In this document: piece after piece, positions 43,401-52,344 of the stretch | Layout: every line of letters begins with the position of its first letter | Position numbering within the stretch: the first letter of the stretch is position 1 | NCBI GenBank assembly: GCA_018242445.1 | Contig: JAFEBW010000025.1 | Location: forward strand, 1-64,000 | Direction: 5' to 3' | Origin: Pseudomonadota bacterium | GTDB taxonomy: Bacteria; Pseudomonadota; Gammaproteobacteria; Xanthomonadales; Xanthomonadaceae | DNA length: 64,000 nt | Position numbers and translations under genes: made by a program | Notes under the pieces: model-generated | Told to the model about the DNA's origin: nothing | What the model saw: only the letters and a program-made list of their open reading frames with translations | Database searches by the model: none

Positions 43401-43964
43401 GATGCGGTAAGGCATGCTGGACCCCATCGGGTACAGGTCGAGCAGGCCGCCGCGCACGGCGTAGTCGCCCGGGTCGAGCACCTGCGGCACGTTGCGGTAG
43501 CCGGCCGCTTCGAGACGGCGCTGCTCGCTGGGCAGGTCCAGCTTTTGTCCCCGGGAGACAATCAACGCATGGCCGCCGACATGGCCGCTCGGACACAAGC
43601 GCTGCATCAGCGTAGCCACCGGCACCACCAGCACGCCGCGCCGCGTCGCGGGCAGTGCGTACAAGGTGGCGATGCGCTGGGCGACGATCTCCGGGTGCGG
43701 GCTGAACAGGTCGTAGGGCAGGGTTTCCCAGTCGGGGAAATGCAGGACAGGCACGTCGCCCGCCAACAGGCGCAAATCGGATTCGAGCGTGTGCGCGGCG
43801 TGGGTGTCGCGGGTGACGGCGAGCACGAGGCCGTCATGGGCCTGCGCGCAGGCGACGAGCGCCAGCGCGAGCGCGCTGGGGCTGGCCGGTGCGCGCCAGT
43901 ACGCGCGCTGCTGGCCGGCCTTGGGCAAGGGTGGGGAGAACATCAGCGAACGCATCACGGTCAA
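40461..43964 (-). CDS. mfd: Transcription-repair coupling factor Mfd
   Basis: Mfd pushes stalled RNA polymerase off DNA and recruits UvrA. The 1167-residue protein (Escherichia coli 1148) has the UvrB-like N-terminus, the RNA-polymerase-interaction domain (GDKLYVPVAQLHLVNRYSG) and the translocase with GDVGFGKTEVALRA, DEEQRFGVQQKE and RVGRSHHRAYAYL. The C-terminal TRCF domain follows. ATG 43964 is chosen; 43955 (MRSLMFSPP) is an alternative. Confidence 0.98.
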   Translation of the reverse strand: MTVMRSLMFSPPLPKAGQQRAYWRAPASPSALALALVACAQAHDGLVLAVTRDTHAAHTLESDLRLLAGDVPVLHFPDWETLPYDLFSPHPEIVAQRIATLYALPATRRGVLVVPVATLMQRLCPSGHVGGHALIVSRGQKLDLPSEQRRLEAAGYRNVPQVLDPGDYAVRGGLLDLYPMGSSMPYRIELLDDTVDTLRGFDPETQRSSQPVESVRLLPAREFPLDDASIKRVRETLRERFDIDTRHSALYQDLKEGGAPAGIEYYLPLFFEPAHAVRAGTGHAEGREATSTLFDYVGTDAIVVLGENALEAGAAFWTQTADRWEQRRHDLERPILEPRELYLPPDALRERLNRHRRVEICGEQHPRRTEAAALGEQPAPTLPLIQKNAAPCAALSGFLASYPGRVLIAADSAGRREALLEQFASVGLTPQPASGWQAFAGDDGMRLAITIAPFEDGFALTEPALCVLTERQFHPERAPGVRRRHRAGKDPDTIIRDLGELAIGAPIVHEDHGVGRYRGLIALEAGGERAEYLEIEYAKGDKLYVPVAQLHLVNRYSGASPETAPLHSLGGEAWAKAKKKAAERVRDVAAELLEIQARRHAREGLAIPLDRSLYEAFAAGFPFEETPDQLQAIEAVIADLALPQPMDRVVCGDVGFGKTEVALRAAFVAAIAGRQVAVLVPTTLLAQQHGQNFKDRFADWPIRVEVISRFRSPREMKAALDALAAGKLDVIVGTHRLLQADVTFANLGLVIVDEEQRFGVQQKEALKKLRAEVNLLTLTATPIPRTLNMAMSGLRELSLIATAPAHRLAVKTLLTPWDGPLLREAMQREIARGGQVYFLHNQVESIERMARTLSELMPEARIRIGHGQMPERELEKAMLDFQRQRFNVLLCTTIIESGIDIPNANTIIIDRADRFGLAQLHQLRGRVGRSHHRAYAYLVVPDKKSMTGDAAKRLEAIASLEELGAGFTLATHDMEIRGAGELLGEEQSGQIAEIGFTLYTELLERAVRSMRDGHLDVDAEPARGAEIDLHAPALIPEDYLPDVHTRLTLYKRIAGARSIEALRELQVEMIDRFGLLPEPARSLFAVTELKLDATRLGIRKLDLGASGGRIVFTPKPAIDPMAAIRMIQKQPKIYAMEGPERMRIRLELPDAAARLATARGLLLTLGT

Positions 43965-44124
43965 TCGCTCATTTTATCGTGAAAGCGTGCTTCTGCTTGC
44001 CGTCGTCCGTGAACGGCATGCAGTCCGCGAAGAACGTGAATGGAAGCAGCCAGGGTTGTTTGCTTCACTTCATTTGCGTTCTTCGCGTTCTTCGCGGACA
44101 GTTGGCTTCGTCGGCTCGTCGCCA

Positions 44125-44682
44125 TCAGGATCGCAGCACGCGCCGCACGCGCACGATGCCCGGATCCTCGCCCGCCTCGCGCACGAAACCCAGCGCAGCG
44201 GCCAGCCGCAGCATCGCGTGGTTGTCGGCCAGCACGTCGCCATGCAGCGAATGCAGCCGGCGTCGGCGGGCGCAGGACAGCAAGCGCGACAGCAGAAGGT
44301 AGCCCAGGCCCTGACCGGCGAGGAAATGCGAGACGATGATGGCGAACTCGGCATCGGTCGCGCCTTGCTCGCGCACGTAGCGCGCCACCGCGCCGACCAG
44401 CGCCTGCCCCGGCGGCAGAGGCTCGGCCAGCACCAGCACGCATTCGCGCCCACGCCGCGGATGGGTGAGCCGGTGCAGGTAATCCTCGCCCAGCGCCTTG
44501 ATCGGATGCAGGTAGCGCAGGCGGACTTCTTCCGAGCCGAGCAGGGCGAAGCTGCCGCGGATCGGTGCTTCGTCGTCGGGGTGGATCGGACGCAGCAACA
44601 GCTCGCGACCATCGCGCAGCACGAGGCGCTCGCGCAGGTGCGAGCCGAGGGGAAAACGCTGGTAGGTCGGCCTGCGTTTCAT
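44125..44682 (-). CDS. GNAT family N-acetyltransferase
   Basis: The 185-residue protein starts with ERLVLRDGRELLLRPIHPDD, the usual opening of GNAT domains related to the acetyltransferase part of Pat-type protein lysine acetylases. It has the acetyl-CoA-binding AGQGLGYLLLSRLL loop. Substrate unknown. Divergent from the cation-efflux gene. Confidence 0.85.
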   Translation of the reverse strand: MKRRPTYQRFPLGSHLRERLVLRDGRELLLRPIHPDDEAPIRGSFALLGSEEVRLRYLHPIKALGEDYLHRLTHPRRGRECVLVLAEPLPPGQALVGAVARYVREQGATDAEFAIIVSHFLAGQGLGYLLLSRLLSCARRRRLHSLHGDVLADNHAMLRLAAALGFVREAGEDPGIVRVRRVLRS

Positions 44683-44810
44683 CGCGTCACCATCGCATGA
44701 ATCCGCGTCGCCGGATCATCCTCCATGGGGGCGTGATGCGAATCGACAGGAGCAATGACGACGGCATGATTTGGCTATCATCACCCATGTTTCCAACCGA
44801 TGCGCAAGCC

Positions 44811-45719
44811 ATGTCCGGCAAGGCCGACTCGCTCAAGACCATCTTCTTCGCGCTGGCGGCGAATTTCCTGATTTTCGTCTCCAAGCTGGCCGCGGCGCTG
44901 TTCACCGGGTCGGGCGCCATGCTGGCCGAAGCAGTGCATTCGCTGGCCGATTGCGGCAACCAGATGCTGCTGCTGTGGGGCATGCGCCAGGCGCGCAAGC
45001 CACCCTCGCCGGAGTACCCGCTCGGCCGCGGCCGCGAGATGTATTTCTGGTCCTTCCTCGTGGCGCTGTTGTTGTTCTCGCTGGGCGGCGCGTATTCGTT
45101 GTACGAAGGCCTGCACAAGCTCGCGCACCCCGCCGCGCTGGCGTATCCGTGGCTGGCCCTGGGCGTGCTGGCGTTCGGCATCGCGCTGGAGGCCGCCTCG
45201 ATGCGCGCCTGCCTGGCCGAGGTGGCCAAGGTGCGCGACGGGCGTTCGTTGTGGCGCTGGTTCCGCGAGAGCCGCAACAGCGAATTGATCGTGATCTTCG
45301 GCGAAGACCTCGCAGCCCTGATCGGTCTGGCGCTGGCCGCGCTGGCGGTGGGTGCGACGATGGTGACCGGCAACCCCGCGTACGACGCGATCGGCACCCT
45401 GGCGATCGGTGTTCTGCTGGTGGTCGTGGCGATGTTCGTCGCGATCGAGGTGAAGGCATTGCTGGTCGGGCAGGGCGTGGAGCCGGCGATGCACCGTTCG
45501 ATCTACGCATGGCTCAATGCGCGCGACGAAATCAAAACCGTGTTCAGCCTGATCACCATGCAGATGGGGCAGGACGTGATGGTGGCGGTGAAGGCGGAGA
45601 TGGATTTCAGCCAGCGCGCCGATGCGCTGGTGGAAAAGATCAACCACGTCGAGGCGCAGTTGCGCCAGCAATTCCCGCAGGTGCGGTGGATTTTCTTCGA
45701 GCCGGACGACGCGGATTGA
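44811..45719 (+). CDS. Cation diffusion facilitator family transporter
   Basis: The 302-residue membrane protein has several hydrophobic segments (residues about 10-35, 80-105, 115-130, 160-185, 190-215) and the CDF motif HSLADCGNQ in the second helix, so it probably exports Zn(2+), Fe(2+) or a similar ion. The C-terminal domain is short. ATG 44811 (MSGKADSLKTIFF) is preferred; ATG 44787 would add eight residues. It converges on the HxlR gene with a 44-bp gap. Confidence 0.88.
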   Translation: MSGKADSLKTIFFALAANFLIFVSKLAAALFTGSGAMLAEAVHSLADCGNQMLLLWGMRQARKPPSPEYPLGRGREMYFWSFLVALLLFSLGGAYSLYEGLHKLAHPAALAYPWLALGVLAFGIALEAASMRACLAEVAKVRDGRSLWRWFRESRNSELIVIFGEDLAALIGLALAALAVGATMVTGNPAYDAIGTLAIGVLLVVVAMFVAIEVKALLVGQGVEPAMHRSIYAWLNARDEIKTVFSLITMQMGQDVMVAVKAEMDFSQRADALVEKINHVEAQLRQQFPQVRWIFFEPDDAD

Positions 45720-45763
45720 TGCCGTCGATTGCATTTGCCGTTCGTCGTTGTCGCGCGACGCAC

Positions 45764-46138
45764 TCAGTTGCGCTTGCGATTGCGTACCGCGGGCTTCGTC
45801 GCCGGCGTCGGCGATCGGGGTTCGCCGCGTTCGCGCTCCAGCGCCTCGATCTGCTGCAGCACTGCGAAGAACTTGCGCCCCAGATCGGTGAAGGCGTACT
45901 CCACGCGCGGAGGGATTTCGGGGAACTCGGTTTTCGCGAGCACCGCGTGCGCGACCAGCTTGCGCAGGCGCTCGTTGAGCACCTTGGTGGAGATGCCGGC
46001 GATGGCGCGCTCGAGCTGCCCCGGGCGGTTGATGCCGGCGTGCACCGCGCGCAGCACGCTCCACGACCATTTGCAGCCGAGCACGTCCTCCAGCAGGGCG
46101 GTGATGGGGTTGGACGATGCGGCGGATCGGGGCGTCAT
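45764..46138 (-). CDS. HxlR-type winged-helix regulator
   Basis: The 124-residue protein has the HxlR domain: LLEDVLGCKWSWSVLRAVHA, RPGQLERAIAGISTKVLNER and PRVEYAFTDLGRKF. The single Cys before the recognition region (LGCKW) is the place where redox-sensing HxlR proteins react. ATG 46138 is chosen; ATG 46147 adds three residues. It is divergent from a small thioredoxin-like gene that it may control. Confidence 0.9.
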   Translation of the reverse strand: MTPRSAASSNPITALLEDVLGCKWSWSVLRAVHAGINRPGQLERAIAGISTKVLNERLRKLVAHAVLAKTEFPEIPPRVEYAFTDLGRKFFAVLQQIEALERERGEPRSPTPATKPAVRNRKRN

Positions 46139-46250
46139 GCTGACCATTTCGTGGGGTGGGAACCGTTTCGTGCCTTCTTTTCAAGCGGCGCGGCATGCGG
46201 ACAATGGCGAAGGTGACATGCCGTCACGCACTGCATAGAGGAGTTCTGCC

Positions 46251-46487
46251 ATGACCACGAAAGCCATTTTCTACCATGCCGGTTGCCCGGTGTGCGTGGA
46301 TGCGGAAAGAAATGTCGCCGAGGCGCTGGATCGCAACCGGTTCGCGCTGGAGATCGTCCACCTCGGACAGCACAAGGCGCGCATCGCCGAGGCCGAATCG
46401 GCCGGAGTGAAATCGGTGCCCGCGCTGGTGCTGGACGGCCTGCCCTTCCACATCAATTTCGGCGCCGATCTGGCCGCGTTGAAGTGA
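46251..46487 (+). CDS. Small thioredoxin/glutaredoxin-like protein
   Basis: The 78-residue protein has an active-site-like CPVC motif (YHAGCPVCVDAE) near residue 12 and a cis-Pro segment, KSVPALVLDG. It lacks a signal peptide, so it should act in the cytoplasm. It is divergent from an HxlR regulator with a 112-bp shared gap. Confidence 0.8.
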   Translation: MTTKAIFYHAGCPVCVDAERNVAEALDRNRFALEIVHLGQHKARIAEAESAGVKSVPALVLDGLPFHINFGADLAALK

Positions 46488-46497
46488 GGCAGCCGTT

Positions 46498-46527
46498 GCG
46501 ACGCCACGCCTTCGCGCGAGGCGTCGC
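46498..46527. terminator. Possible bidirectional hairpin between convergent genes
   Basis: GCGACGCC (46498-46505) pairs with GGCGTCGC (46520-46527) across a 14-nt loop. It lies between the convergent thioredoxin-like and glycosidase genes. No T-run, so its efficiency is doubtful. Confidence 0.35.
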
Positions 46528-46538
46528 GATGGCATCGT

Positions 46539-48545
46539 TCAATGGGCGAGCGCTTGCAGATCCCACACCAGCACCTGATACGGCTTGAGTTCGATCTGCA
46601 GCGGAACATCGGCGCTCATCCGGCGGGGCGCATCGGTGGCGAAGGGCGTGCTGGCCTGCCAAGCGCGCGCCGCGCCCTCGGGCAATTCCAGTGCGCCGGC
46701 AAGATCCAGTTGGAAGCGCTGTGCGCGCGCGGAAGGATTGCGCAGGGCGAGCACCGCGCGCTGCGGGCTCCACGAAGCCCAGCCGTAGGCCTCGCCGCGC
46801 GCCGGGTCGCCGCCGATCCAGTGGCTGTCGCGCAGCACGTCGGCGCGCTCGCGCGCCCATTTCGCTGCGGTGGCCAGGATGTCCCAGTCGTGCGCGGTCA
46901 GCAGATCCGGTGAGATGTACATCTCCTGCAAGCCGGTGCCGCTGGCGAAGTAGCTATGCACCTCGTCGGCGAAATCGCCGTGCGGGTCGCTGTCGAGCCC
47001 GCGCGCGTGGCGGGCGTAGATGATCCCGTGCAGCATCAGCGAATTGAGCGGAAACAGCGGCCCCTGGCGGACGATGCCGCCGTAGGTGTCGGCATCGCGG
47101 TAGGTGATCCAGCGCTGGCGATCGCTGCCGGTACCGGCGAAGGAATGGTCCTCGCCGCCACGCCAGATCGAATCGGCCGTGCGCAGCCAGAACGGCGAAG
47201 GCCACGTCCCGGTGGTGAGGTTGATGAACAGGTCTGGCTTGACCGCGCGCAAGTCGTCGATCAGGGCGATGGCGGCGGCGAAGTCGCTGTCGAAGGCGCT
47301 GCCGGGCGTGACCTTGTCCGGGCTGCCGGTGCCGTCGAGCTTGAACTGGTTGATGCCGTCCTCGCGCAGCAGTTTCATCGTCACGTCGTGGAACAACCGG
47401 TAGTACCTCGGCCCCGACAGCGCCAGCCCCTGATCGTCCACCTCGTAACCGGCGGCTTTGGCCGTCTGCAGACGCGCCTCGCGCGGCGGCCCGTAACCGC
47501 CCCACGGCGACAGCCACACGCCGGGCGCGGCACCGATCTGCGCGGCCGCCTGCGCGAGCGGCTTGAAGCCATCCGGGAAGCCGTGGTTGAACTGCCACAG
47601 GTGCGCGGTGTCGTCCCAGCCATCGTCGAACAGGAACGAATCCATCTTCACCCCGCGCATCTGCACCAGTTGCTTGCCGTAGACGGCGATCACGCGCAGC
47701 GCGTCGGCTTGCGAATACGGCGTGAAGTAACCGATGTCGTACCACGAGTTGTAATGCAGGAAGGTGCGGAACGGGTGCGCGCGTTCGTTCTCCAGATAGG
47801 CCATGAAGCCGCGCCGCAATTGCCCGCGCGGGGCGACGCCGAGCACCGCCGAATAGTCGGCCGGCACGTTTGCGCGCAAGGGCAGCGCGCGGCGCAGGAG
47901 CATGCTGGCGTGGCCGGCGATCGCCGTCGCCTCGGCCATCGGGTGCTCGAAGCCGAAGAAGGCGTCGGCGGTGGCGATCGGCGAGCCGGTGGCGGTGCCA
48001 TCGACGACCGCGCCGGGCAGTTGCAGGTCGATCAGGCTGATGGTGGAGACATCCAGGTCTTTGGGTGCGAGGAAGCGGAAGGTTTCGCGCACGTAGTCGG
48101 CGCCGTCGCGCAATTGCGCCGTCCACAGCACGCGCAGGCCGCTGGCAGGGTCGACGAGGTTCGCGGTCAACTGCGCGCCCGCCGCGGCTTCGGCGGCGCG
48201 CGACGCGCCGGGACGGGCGGCGATGTCCTCGCAGCGCGGCGCGGTTTCAATGGCGAAGGCGCTGGCCTTCAGCGCGCTTTTGCCGCCGCGCAGGCGCAGG
48301 GCGAACAGTTCGCCGTCCAGCGCCTGCGTGGTGCCGTCGAAACCGTTGCCCAGAGCCGCGGGTTGCAGATGCTTGTTCGCCGTCGTCACGGCAAAACGGA
48401 TCGCCGCGTTGGTCAGTTCGCCGCCATCGGCGCGCACCGAGCAATGCGCCGCGCCCGGGGCCGTCGGCAGCCACGGGGTCGATGCCCACGCGGTGGTAGT
48501 CAGTGTGGCGAGGAGGGCGAAGGTGAGCAGGGTGGTGGTGCGCAT
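46539..48545 (-). CDS. Secreted clan-D (GH36/GH27-like) glycosidase
   Basis: The 668-residue protein has a signal peptide (MRTTTLLTFALLATLTTTAW, cut near AWA-STP), a beta-rich N-terminal domain and a barrel with KMDSFLFDDGWDD and INQFKLDGTGSP; the Asp in FKLDG is the usual nucleophile of clan-D alpha-galactosidases. A C-terminal beta domain (ALELPEGAARAWQAS) follows. Relatives in this order are sometimes labelled enterotoxin, but I see no toxin feature. The sugar it cuts is unknown. Confidence 0.7.
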   Translation of the reverse strand: MRTTTLLTFALLATLTTTAWASTPWLPTAPGAAHCSVRADGGELTNAAIRFAVTTANKHLQPAALGNGFDGTTQALDGELFALRLRGGKSALKASAFAIETAPRCEDIAARPGASRAAEAAAGAQLTANLVDPASGLRVLWTAQLRDGADYVRETFRFLAPKDLDVSTISLIDLQLPGAVVDGTATGSPIATADAFFGFEHPMAEATAIAGHASMLLRRALPLRANVPADYSAVLGVAPRGQLRRGFMAYLENERAHPFRTFLHYNSWYDIGYFTPYSQADALRVIAVYGKQLVQMRGVKMDSFLFDDGWDDTAHLWQFNHGFPDGFKPLAQAAAQIGAAPGVWLSPWGGYGPPREARLQTAKAAGYEVDDQGLALSGPRYYRLFHDVTMKLLREDGINQFKLDGTGSPDKVTPGSAFDSDFAAAIALIDDLRAVKPDLFINLTTGTWPSPFWLRTADSIWRGGEDHSFAGTGSDRQRWITYRDADTYGGIVRQGPLFPLNSLMLHGIIYARHARGLDSDPHGDFADEVHSYFASGTGLQEMYISPDLLTAHDWDILATAAKWARERADVLRDSHWIGGDPARGEAYGWASWSPQRAVLALRNPSARAQRFQLDLAGALELPEGAARAWQASTPFATDAPRRMSADVPLQIELKPYQVLVWDLQALAH

Positions 48546-48652
48546 GGCAAGGATGGCTTGATGTGGAAGCTCGGTCGGGACTCGGTCATGCAAGCGATGC
48601 AAGGGGTAGTGTCGGGCCATGGTGAGAAGCAAGGATGTCGACCATCTCGATC

Positions 48653-50431
48653 TCACTGTCGATTCGATTCGCCATCCTTGCGGCGCTTGCGTGTCCTGGT
48701 TGCACGCCGCGATGGCGGGCGATCCGAGAGCCATGCTTCCAGTTGCTCGCGGTCGCGCGCGCGCAGCAGGCTGCGGGAACGTGCCTGCAGTTGCGCCAGA
48801 TCGCACTCGCGCACGAGCTGGCGCACCTCCAGCAGGGTGGATGGGTGCAGGCTGAAGTCGGTCAGCCCCAGCGCCAGCAGCAGGCGGGTGAAGCGCACGT
48901 CGCCGGCCATCTCGCCGCACACCGCCACCGGCAGCCCGGATCGCCGGCCGACCGCGATGATCTCGTGCAACAGGCGAATGAAGGCCGGGTGCAACGGCGA
49001 ATACACGTCGGCCAGCGCTTCGTTGTCGCGATCCGCGGCGAGCAGGTACTGCATCAAATCGTTGGTGCCGACCGACAGGAAATCGACCTGATCGACGAAA
49101 TCCCGCAGCGCCAGCGCCGCCGCCGGCACCTCGATCATCGCGCCCAGTTCGACGTGGTCGGCGATCTCGTGGCCTTCTGTGCGCAGGTCGCGGGCGTGCT
49201 CGCGCACCAGCGCGCGCACGGCAACCATCTCCTCGCGGCAGGAGACCAGCGGCACGAGGATGCGCACCGCGCCATAACCGGAGGCGCGCAGGATCGCGCG
49301 CAACTGGGTGTCGAACAACGCGCGCCGGGCCAGCGACAGGCGTACGCCGCGCAGACCCAAGGCTGGATTGGGTTCGTTCGGAAGGACGACGCCGGAGCCA
49401 TCGGCCTTGTCGGCGCCCAGGTCGAGCGTGCGGATGGTGACCGGCCTGCCGCTCATGCCCAGCACGAGGTCGCGATAGGCGCGGAATTGCTCGTTCTCGT
49501 CGGGCAGTTGCTGGCGTTGCAGGAACAGGAACTCGGTGCGGTACAGCCCTATGCCGGTGGCGCCCAGCGCGTGCGCCTCGGCCACGTCCTCGCGCGATTC
49601 GGCGTTGGCGTACAGGCGGATGTCGATGCCGTCGCGCGTGCGGGTGTCGGCCTGACGCAACTTGTGCAGCGTGCGCTGCTCGCGCTGGAGGCCCTGTTCG
49701 CGCTGCCGGTAGCGGCGCAGGTCGTCGGCGTCGGGATCGCGGATCACCTCACCGGCGCTGCCGTCCACCATCAGGGTGTCGCCGTCGTCGATGCGCTCCA
49801 GCGCGTCGTGCGCGCCGATCACCAGGGGCATGTGCACGCTGCGCGCGAGGATGGCCGCGTGCGACAGCGCGCTGCCCGACGAGGTGACGATCGCCACGAC
49901 GCCTTGCGATTGCAACTGCACGAGTTCCGCGGGGCCGACGCTGTCAGTGACGAGGATGTCGCCGGCGATGCCCGGCCGCGGCGTATCCGAGCCGCGGTGC
50001 AAGGCTGTGCGCACGCGGCGCACGACGTGCTCGATGTCCTCGCGGCGGCTGCGGAAGTAGGGGTCGTCCATGCCCTCGAACACCGACACCAGCTTGTCGC
50101 GTTGCAGCTTGAGCGCGTATTCGGCGCGGTAGCGGCCGGTGCGCACCAGCGCGTCCAGTCCGTGCAGCAATTCGGGGTCGTCGAGGATCAGTGCGTGGAT
50201 GTCGATGAACTCGCCCAGCTCGTGCGCCAGCGCGCCGTGCAGGCGTTCACGCAGGGCCAGCAGTTCCGCGCGCGCGGCGGCGATCGCCGCGTGCATGCGC
50301 GCGATCTCGGCTTCCACTTCGTCGGGCGCGATGGCCTGTTCGCGCGAATCCATCGCATGCGGATCGCGCAGGCGGGCGCGGCCGAGGGCCAATCCTCGCG
50401 AAGCTCCGTGGCCGGCCAGCGCCAGCCGCAT
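48653..50431 (-). CDS. ptsI: Phosphoenolpyruvate-protein phosphotransferase, enzyme I
   Basis: Enzyme I takes phosphate from PEP and passes it to HPr. The 592-residue protein has the phospho-histidine site SGSALSHAAILAR (H191), the PEP-binding motifs (MIEVPAAAL, SVGTNDLMQY) and the active Cys in VAVCGEMAGD. It has about 20 extra basic residues at the C-terminus. The start shares one base with the ptsH stop. Confidence 0.97.
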   Translation of the reverse strand: MRLALAGHGASRGLALGRARLRDPHAMDSREQAIAPDEVEAEIARMHAAIAAARAELLALRERLHGALAHELGEFIDIHALILDDPELLHGLDALVRTGRYRAEYALKLQRDKLVSVFEGMDDPYFRSRREDIEHVVRRVRTALHRGSDTPRPGIAGDILVTDSVGPAELVQLQSQGVVAIVTSSGSALSHAAILARSVHMPLVIGAHDALERIDDGDTLMVDGSAGEVIRDPDADDLRRYRQREQGLQREQRTLHKLRQADTRTRDGIDIRLYANAESREDVAEAHALGATGIGLYRTEFLFLQRQQLPDENEQFRAYRDLVLGMSGRPVTIRTLDLGADKADGSGVVLPNEPNPALGLRGVRLSLARRALFDTQLRAILRASGYGAVRILVPLVSCREEMVAVRALVREHARDLRTEGHEIADHVELGAMIEVPAAALALRDFVDQVDFLSVGTNDLMQYLLAADRDNEALADVYSPLHPAFIRLLHEIIAVGRRSGLPVAVCGEMAGDVRFTRLLLALGLTDFSLHPSTLLEVRQLVRECDLAQLQARSRSLLRARDREQLEAWLSDRPPSRRATRTRKRRKDGESNRQ

Positions 50432-50700
50432 CAGCCGCCCTCGTCGAAGTTGCGCGCGAACAGCGCCGCGCCGGCTTCCAGCGCGGCCGCCTCGTCCTCA
50501 CCGTTGGCGCGCAAGGTCACCTTCGTGCCCACGCCTGCGGCCAGCAGCAGCACCCCCATGATGCTCTTGGCATTCACCTCGCGGCCGTTGCGCACGAGGA
50601 ACACTTCGCTGCGGAAGCCGGACAGCACCTGCACGAGCTTGGCCGAAGCCCGCGCGTGCAGGCCGAGCTTGTTGGTGATGGTGATTTCGCGTTCGAGCAT
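50431..50700 (-). CDS. ptsH: Phosphocarrier protein HPr
   Basis: The 89-residue HPr has the phospho-His H15 (KLGLHARASAKLV) and the regulatory Ser S46 (NAKSIMGVLLL), which HprK phosphorylates. Both kinases' targets are therefore present. It is coupled to ptsI by a one-base overlap and preceded by a 343-bp gap full of repeats. Confidence 0.97.
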   Translation of the reverse strand: MLEREITITNKLGLHARASAKLVQVLSGFRSEVFLVRNGREVNAKSIMGVLLLAAGVGTKVTLRANGEDEAAALEAGAALFARNFDEGG

Positions 50701-51043
50701 GGGTGGGGAGCCGTGATTCGTGATTGGTGAATCGTAAATGGTGAAACAGAAGCGTGAAACGGAAAGCGGGGTTGTGTTTTTCCCCCTTCCCCCGCATGCG
50801 GGGGAAGGCTGGGATGGGGGCGAACGTTCGCGACATTCCCCCCCCACCCCGACCCTCCCCCGCGAGCGGGGGAGGGAGTTTTCAATCGAATTTCTCTGTC
50901 TTACGGATCGGCGGTCGTTGATCGGTGAATCGTGGTTGCGATGGAACTCAGGTTTGGCGTACCCCCCTGGAAACGATCGTAAACCAGTTGCGTTGCTTCC
51001 GCCTTTAACCAATCGGCATTCGCCAATCACCAATCACGGCACC
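50701..51043. repeat. Repeat-rich gap between the EIIA gene and ptsH
   Basis: This 343-bp stretch holds no gene. It has seven-base units (GTGATTC, GTGATTG, GTGAATC, GTAAATG, GTGAAAC) near 50711-50745 and inverted copies (CCAATCACCAATCACGGC) near 51023-51040. It also has a perfect palindrome CTTCCCCCGCATGCGGGGGAAG (22 bp at 50786-50807, written as its two halves CTTCCCCCGCA/TGCGGGGGAAG) and a near-perfect one with 11-bp arms at 50853-50876. Confidence 0.8.
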
Positions 51044-51436
51044 TCATGCATCATCCGCCACCACGCCGTTGCGACCGCCGCTGAGTGCGATCCGCGCCAA
51101 TTCGTCGAGCGTGCATTCGGCGTGATTGCAAACCCGCAGCAGCATCGGCACGGACAGCCCGGACACGCGCCGCGCCGGGGTGCCCAGTTGCGAGACGTCC
51201 CTGGCCAGCCGGCTCGGGGAGGATCCATACAGATCCGACAGGATCAGCACGCCTGCGCCGGAATCGACCTTGCGCAGCACGGCGCTGGCCTGCACGAGGG
51301 CCGCATCCAGCGGCGCGTCCCAGGCCACTTCGAACACGCCCACGGCCAGCGGCAGTTTGCCCAGCAGGCGTTCGGCGACCTCGCGGTGCCCGCGCCCGAT
51401 GCCTTCGTGAGTCACCAGCAATACACCGACCGGCAT
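51044..51436 (-). CDS. PTS EIIA protein, mannose family
   Basis: The 130-residue protein has the N-terminal phospho-His H10 (VLLVTHEGIGRGH) of the EIIA-Man family and otherwise matches the small regulatory IIA proteins encoded beside rapZ in this order. No sugar permease gene is nearby. It starts two bases after the rapZ stop, so it is probably translated from the same message. Confidence 0.9.
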   Translation of the reverse strand: MPVGVLLVTHEGIGRGHREVAERLLGKLPLAVGVFEVAWDAPLDAALVQASAVLRKVDSGAGVLILSDLYGSSPSRLARDVSQLGTPARRVSGLSVPMLLRVCNHAECTLDELARIALSGGRNGVVADDA

Positions 51437-51438
51437 CG

Positions 51439-52344
51439 TCACTCCAGTTCGCGATGGAAAGTCAGCACGTCCTCGCGCCCGGCCGCCAGCAGATGCTGCG
51501 CCAGGCGTTCGGCAAGATACACCGAGCGGTGGCGTCCGCCGGTGCAGCCGAAGGCGATGGTGAGATAGCTGCGGGTGCCGCCCTCGAATTGCGGCAACCA
51601 GGCATCGACGAACCCCGTCACCTGTTCCAGGAATCCGCGCACGTCGGGTTGGGCATCGAGGTAGTCGCGCACCGCCGCGTCGCGCCCCGACAGCGGCCGC
51701 AGGCGGGCGTCCCAATGCGGGTTGGGCAGGGCACGCGCGTCGAACACGAAATCCGCATCGGCGGGCAGCCCGCGCTTGTAGGCGAAGGATTCGCACAGCA
51801 CCGACAGCGTCGAATACGACTGCATGCCCAGTTCGGTGATGACCCGGTGCCGCAACTGGTGCACGTTGAGCTCGCTGGTGTCGATCACCAGGTCGGCCAG
51901 GGCGCGCATCGGCGCCAGCATCTGCCGCTCGCGCGCGATCGCGTCGGCCAGCACCAGTCCGGTGCGGCTGAGCGGGTGCCGGCGGCGGGTGTCCGAGTAG
52001 CGCTTGATCAGCACATGATCGGCCGTGTCGAAGAACACCATCCGGTGCTCGACTCCGAGCGCGCCCACCGCGGAGAGCTGCTGCGGCATGTCGCCCAGGT
52101 GCGCGTAGCGGTTGCGCACGTCGATGCCCACGGCCAGCCGCGGATGCGGGTTGCTGCCGGAGGTCACGGTGCGCACGAACTCCGGCAACAGCATCGCCGG
52201 CAGGTTGTCCACGCAGTTGAAATCCAGATCCTCCAGCGTGCGCAGGGCGACCGACTTGCCCGAGCCGGACAGGCCGCTGAGCACGATCAGCAGCGGGTGC
52301 TCGTCGGAATGCCGCAAGGTGTCGGTGTCCTTGGACGTGCTCAC
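51439..52344 (-). CDS. rapZ: RNase adapter protein RapZ
   Basis: The 301-residue protein has the Walker A motif GLSGSGKS and the C-terminal [10 protein letters not shown] signature. RapZ controls GlcN-6-P metabolism by guiding RNase E to the sRNA GlmZ in Escherichia coli; the role elsewhere is less clear. The GTG start at 52344 overlaps the hprK stop by four bases (GTGA). Confidence 0.95.
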   Translation of the reverse strand: MSTSKDTDTLRHSDEHPLLIVLSGLSGSGKSVALRTLEDLDFNCVDNLPAMLLPEFVRTVTSGSNPHPRLAVGIDVRNRYAHLGDMPQQLSAVGALGVEHRMVFFDTADHVLIKRYSDTRRRHPLSRTGLVLADAIARERQMLAPMRALADLVIDTSELNVHQLRHRVITELGMQSYSTLSVLCESFAYKRGLPADADFVFDARALPNPHWDARLRPLSGRDAAVRDYLDAQPDVRGFLEQVTGFVDAWLPQFEGGTRSYLTIAFGCTGGRHRSVYLAERLAQHLLAAGREDVLTFHRELE

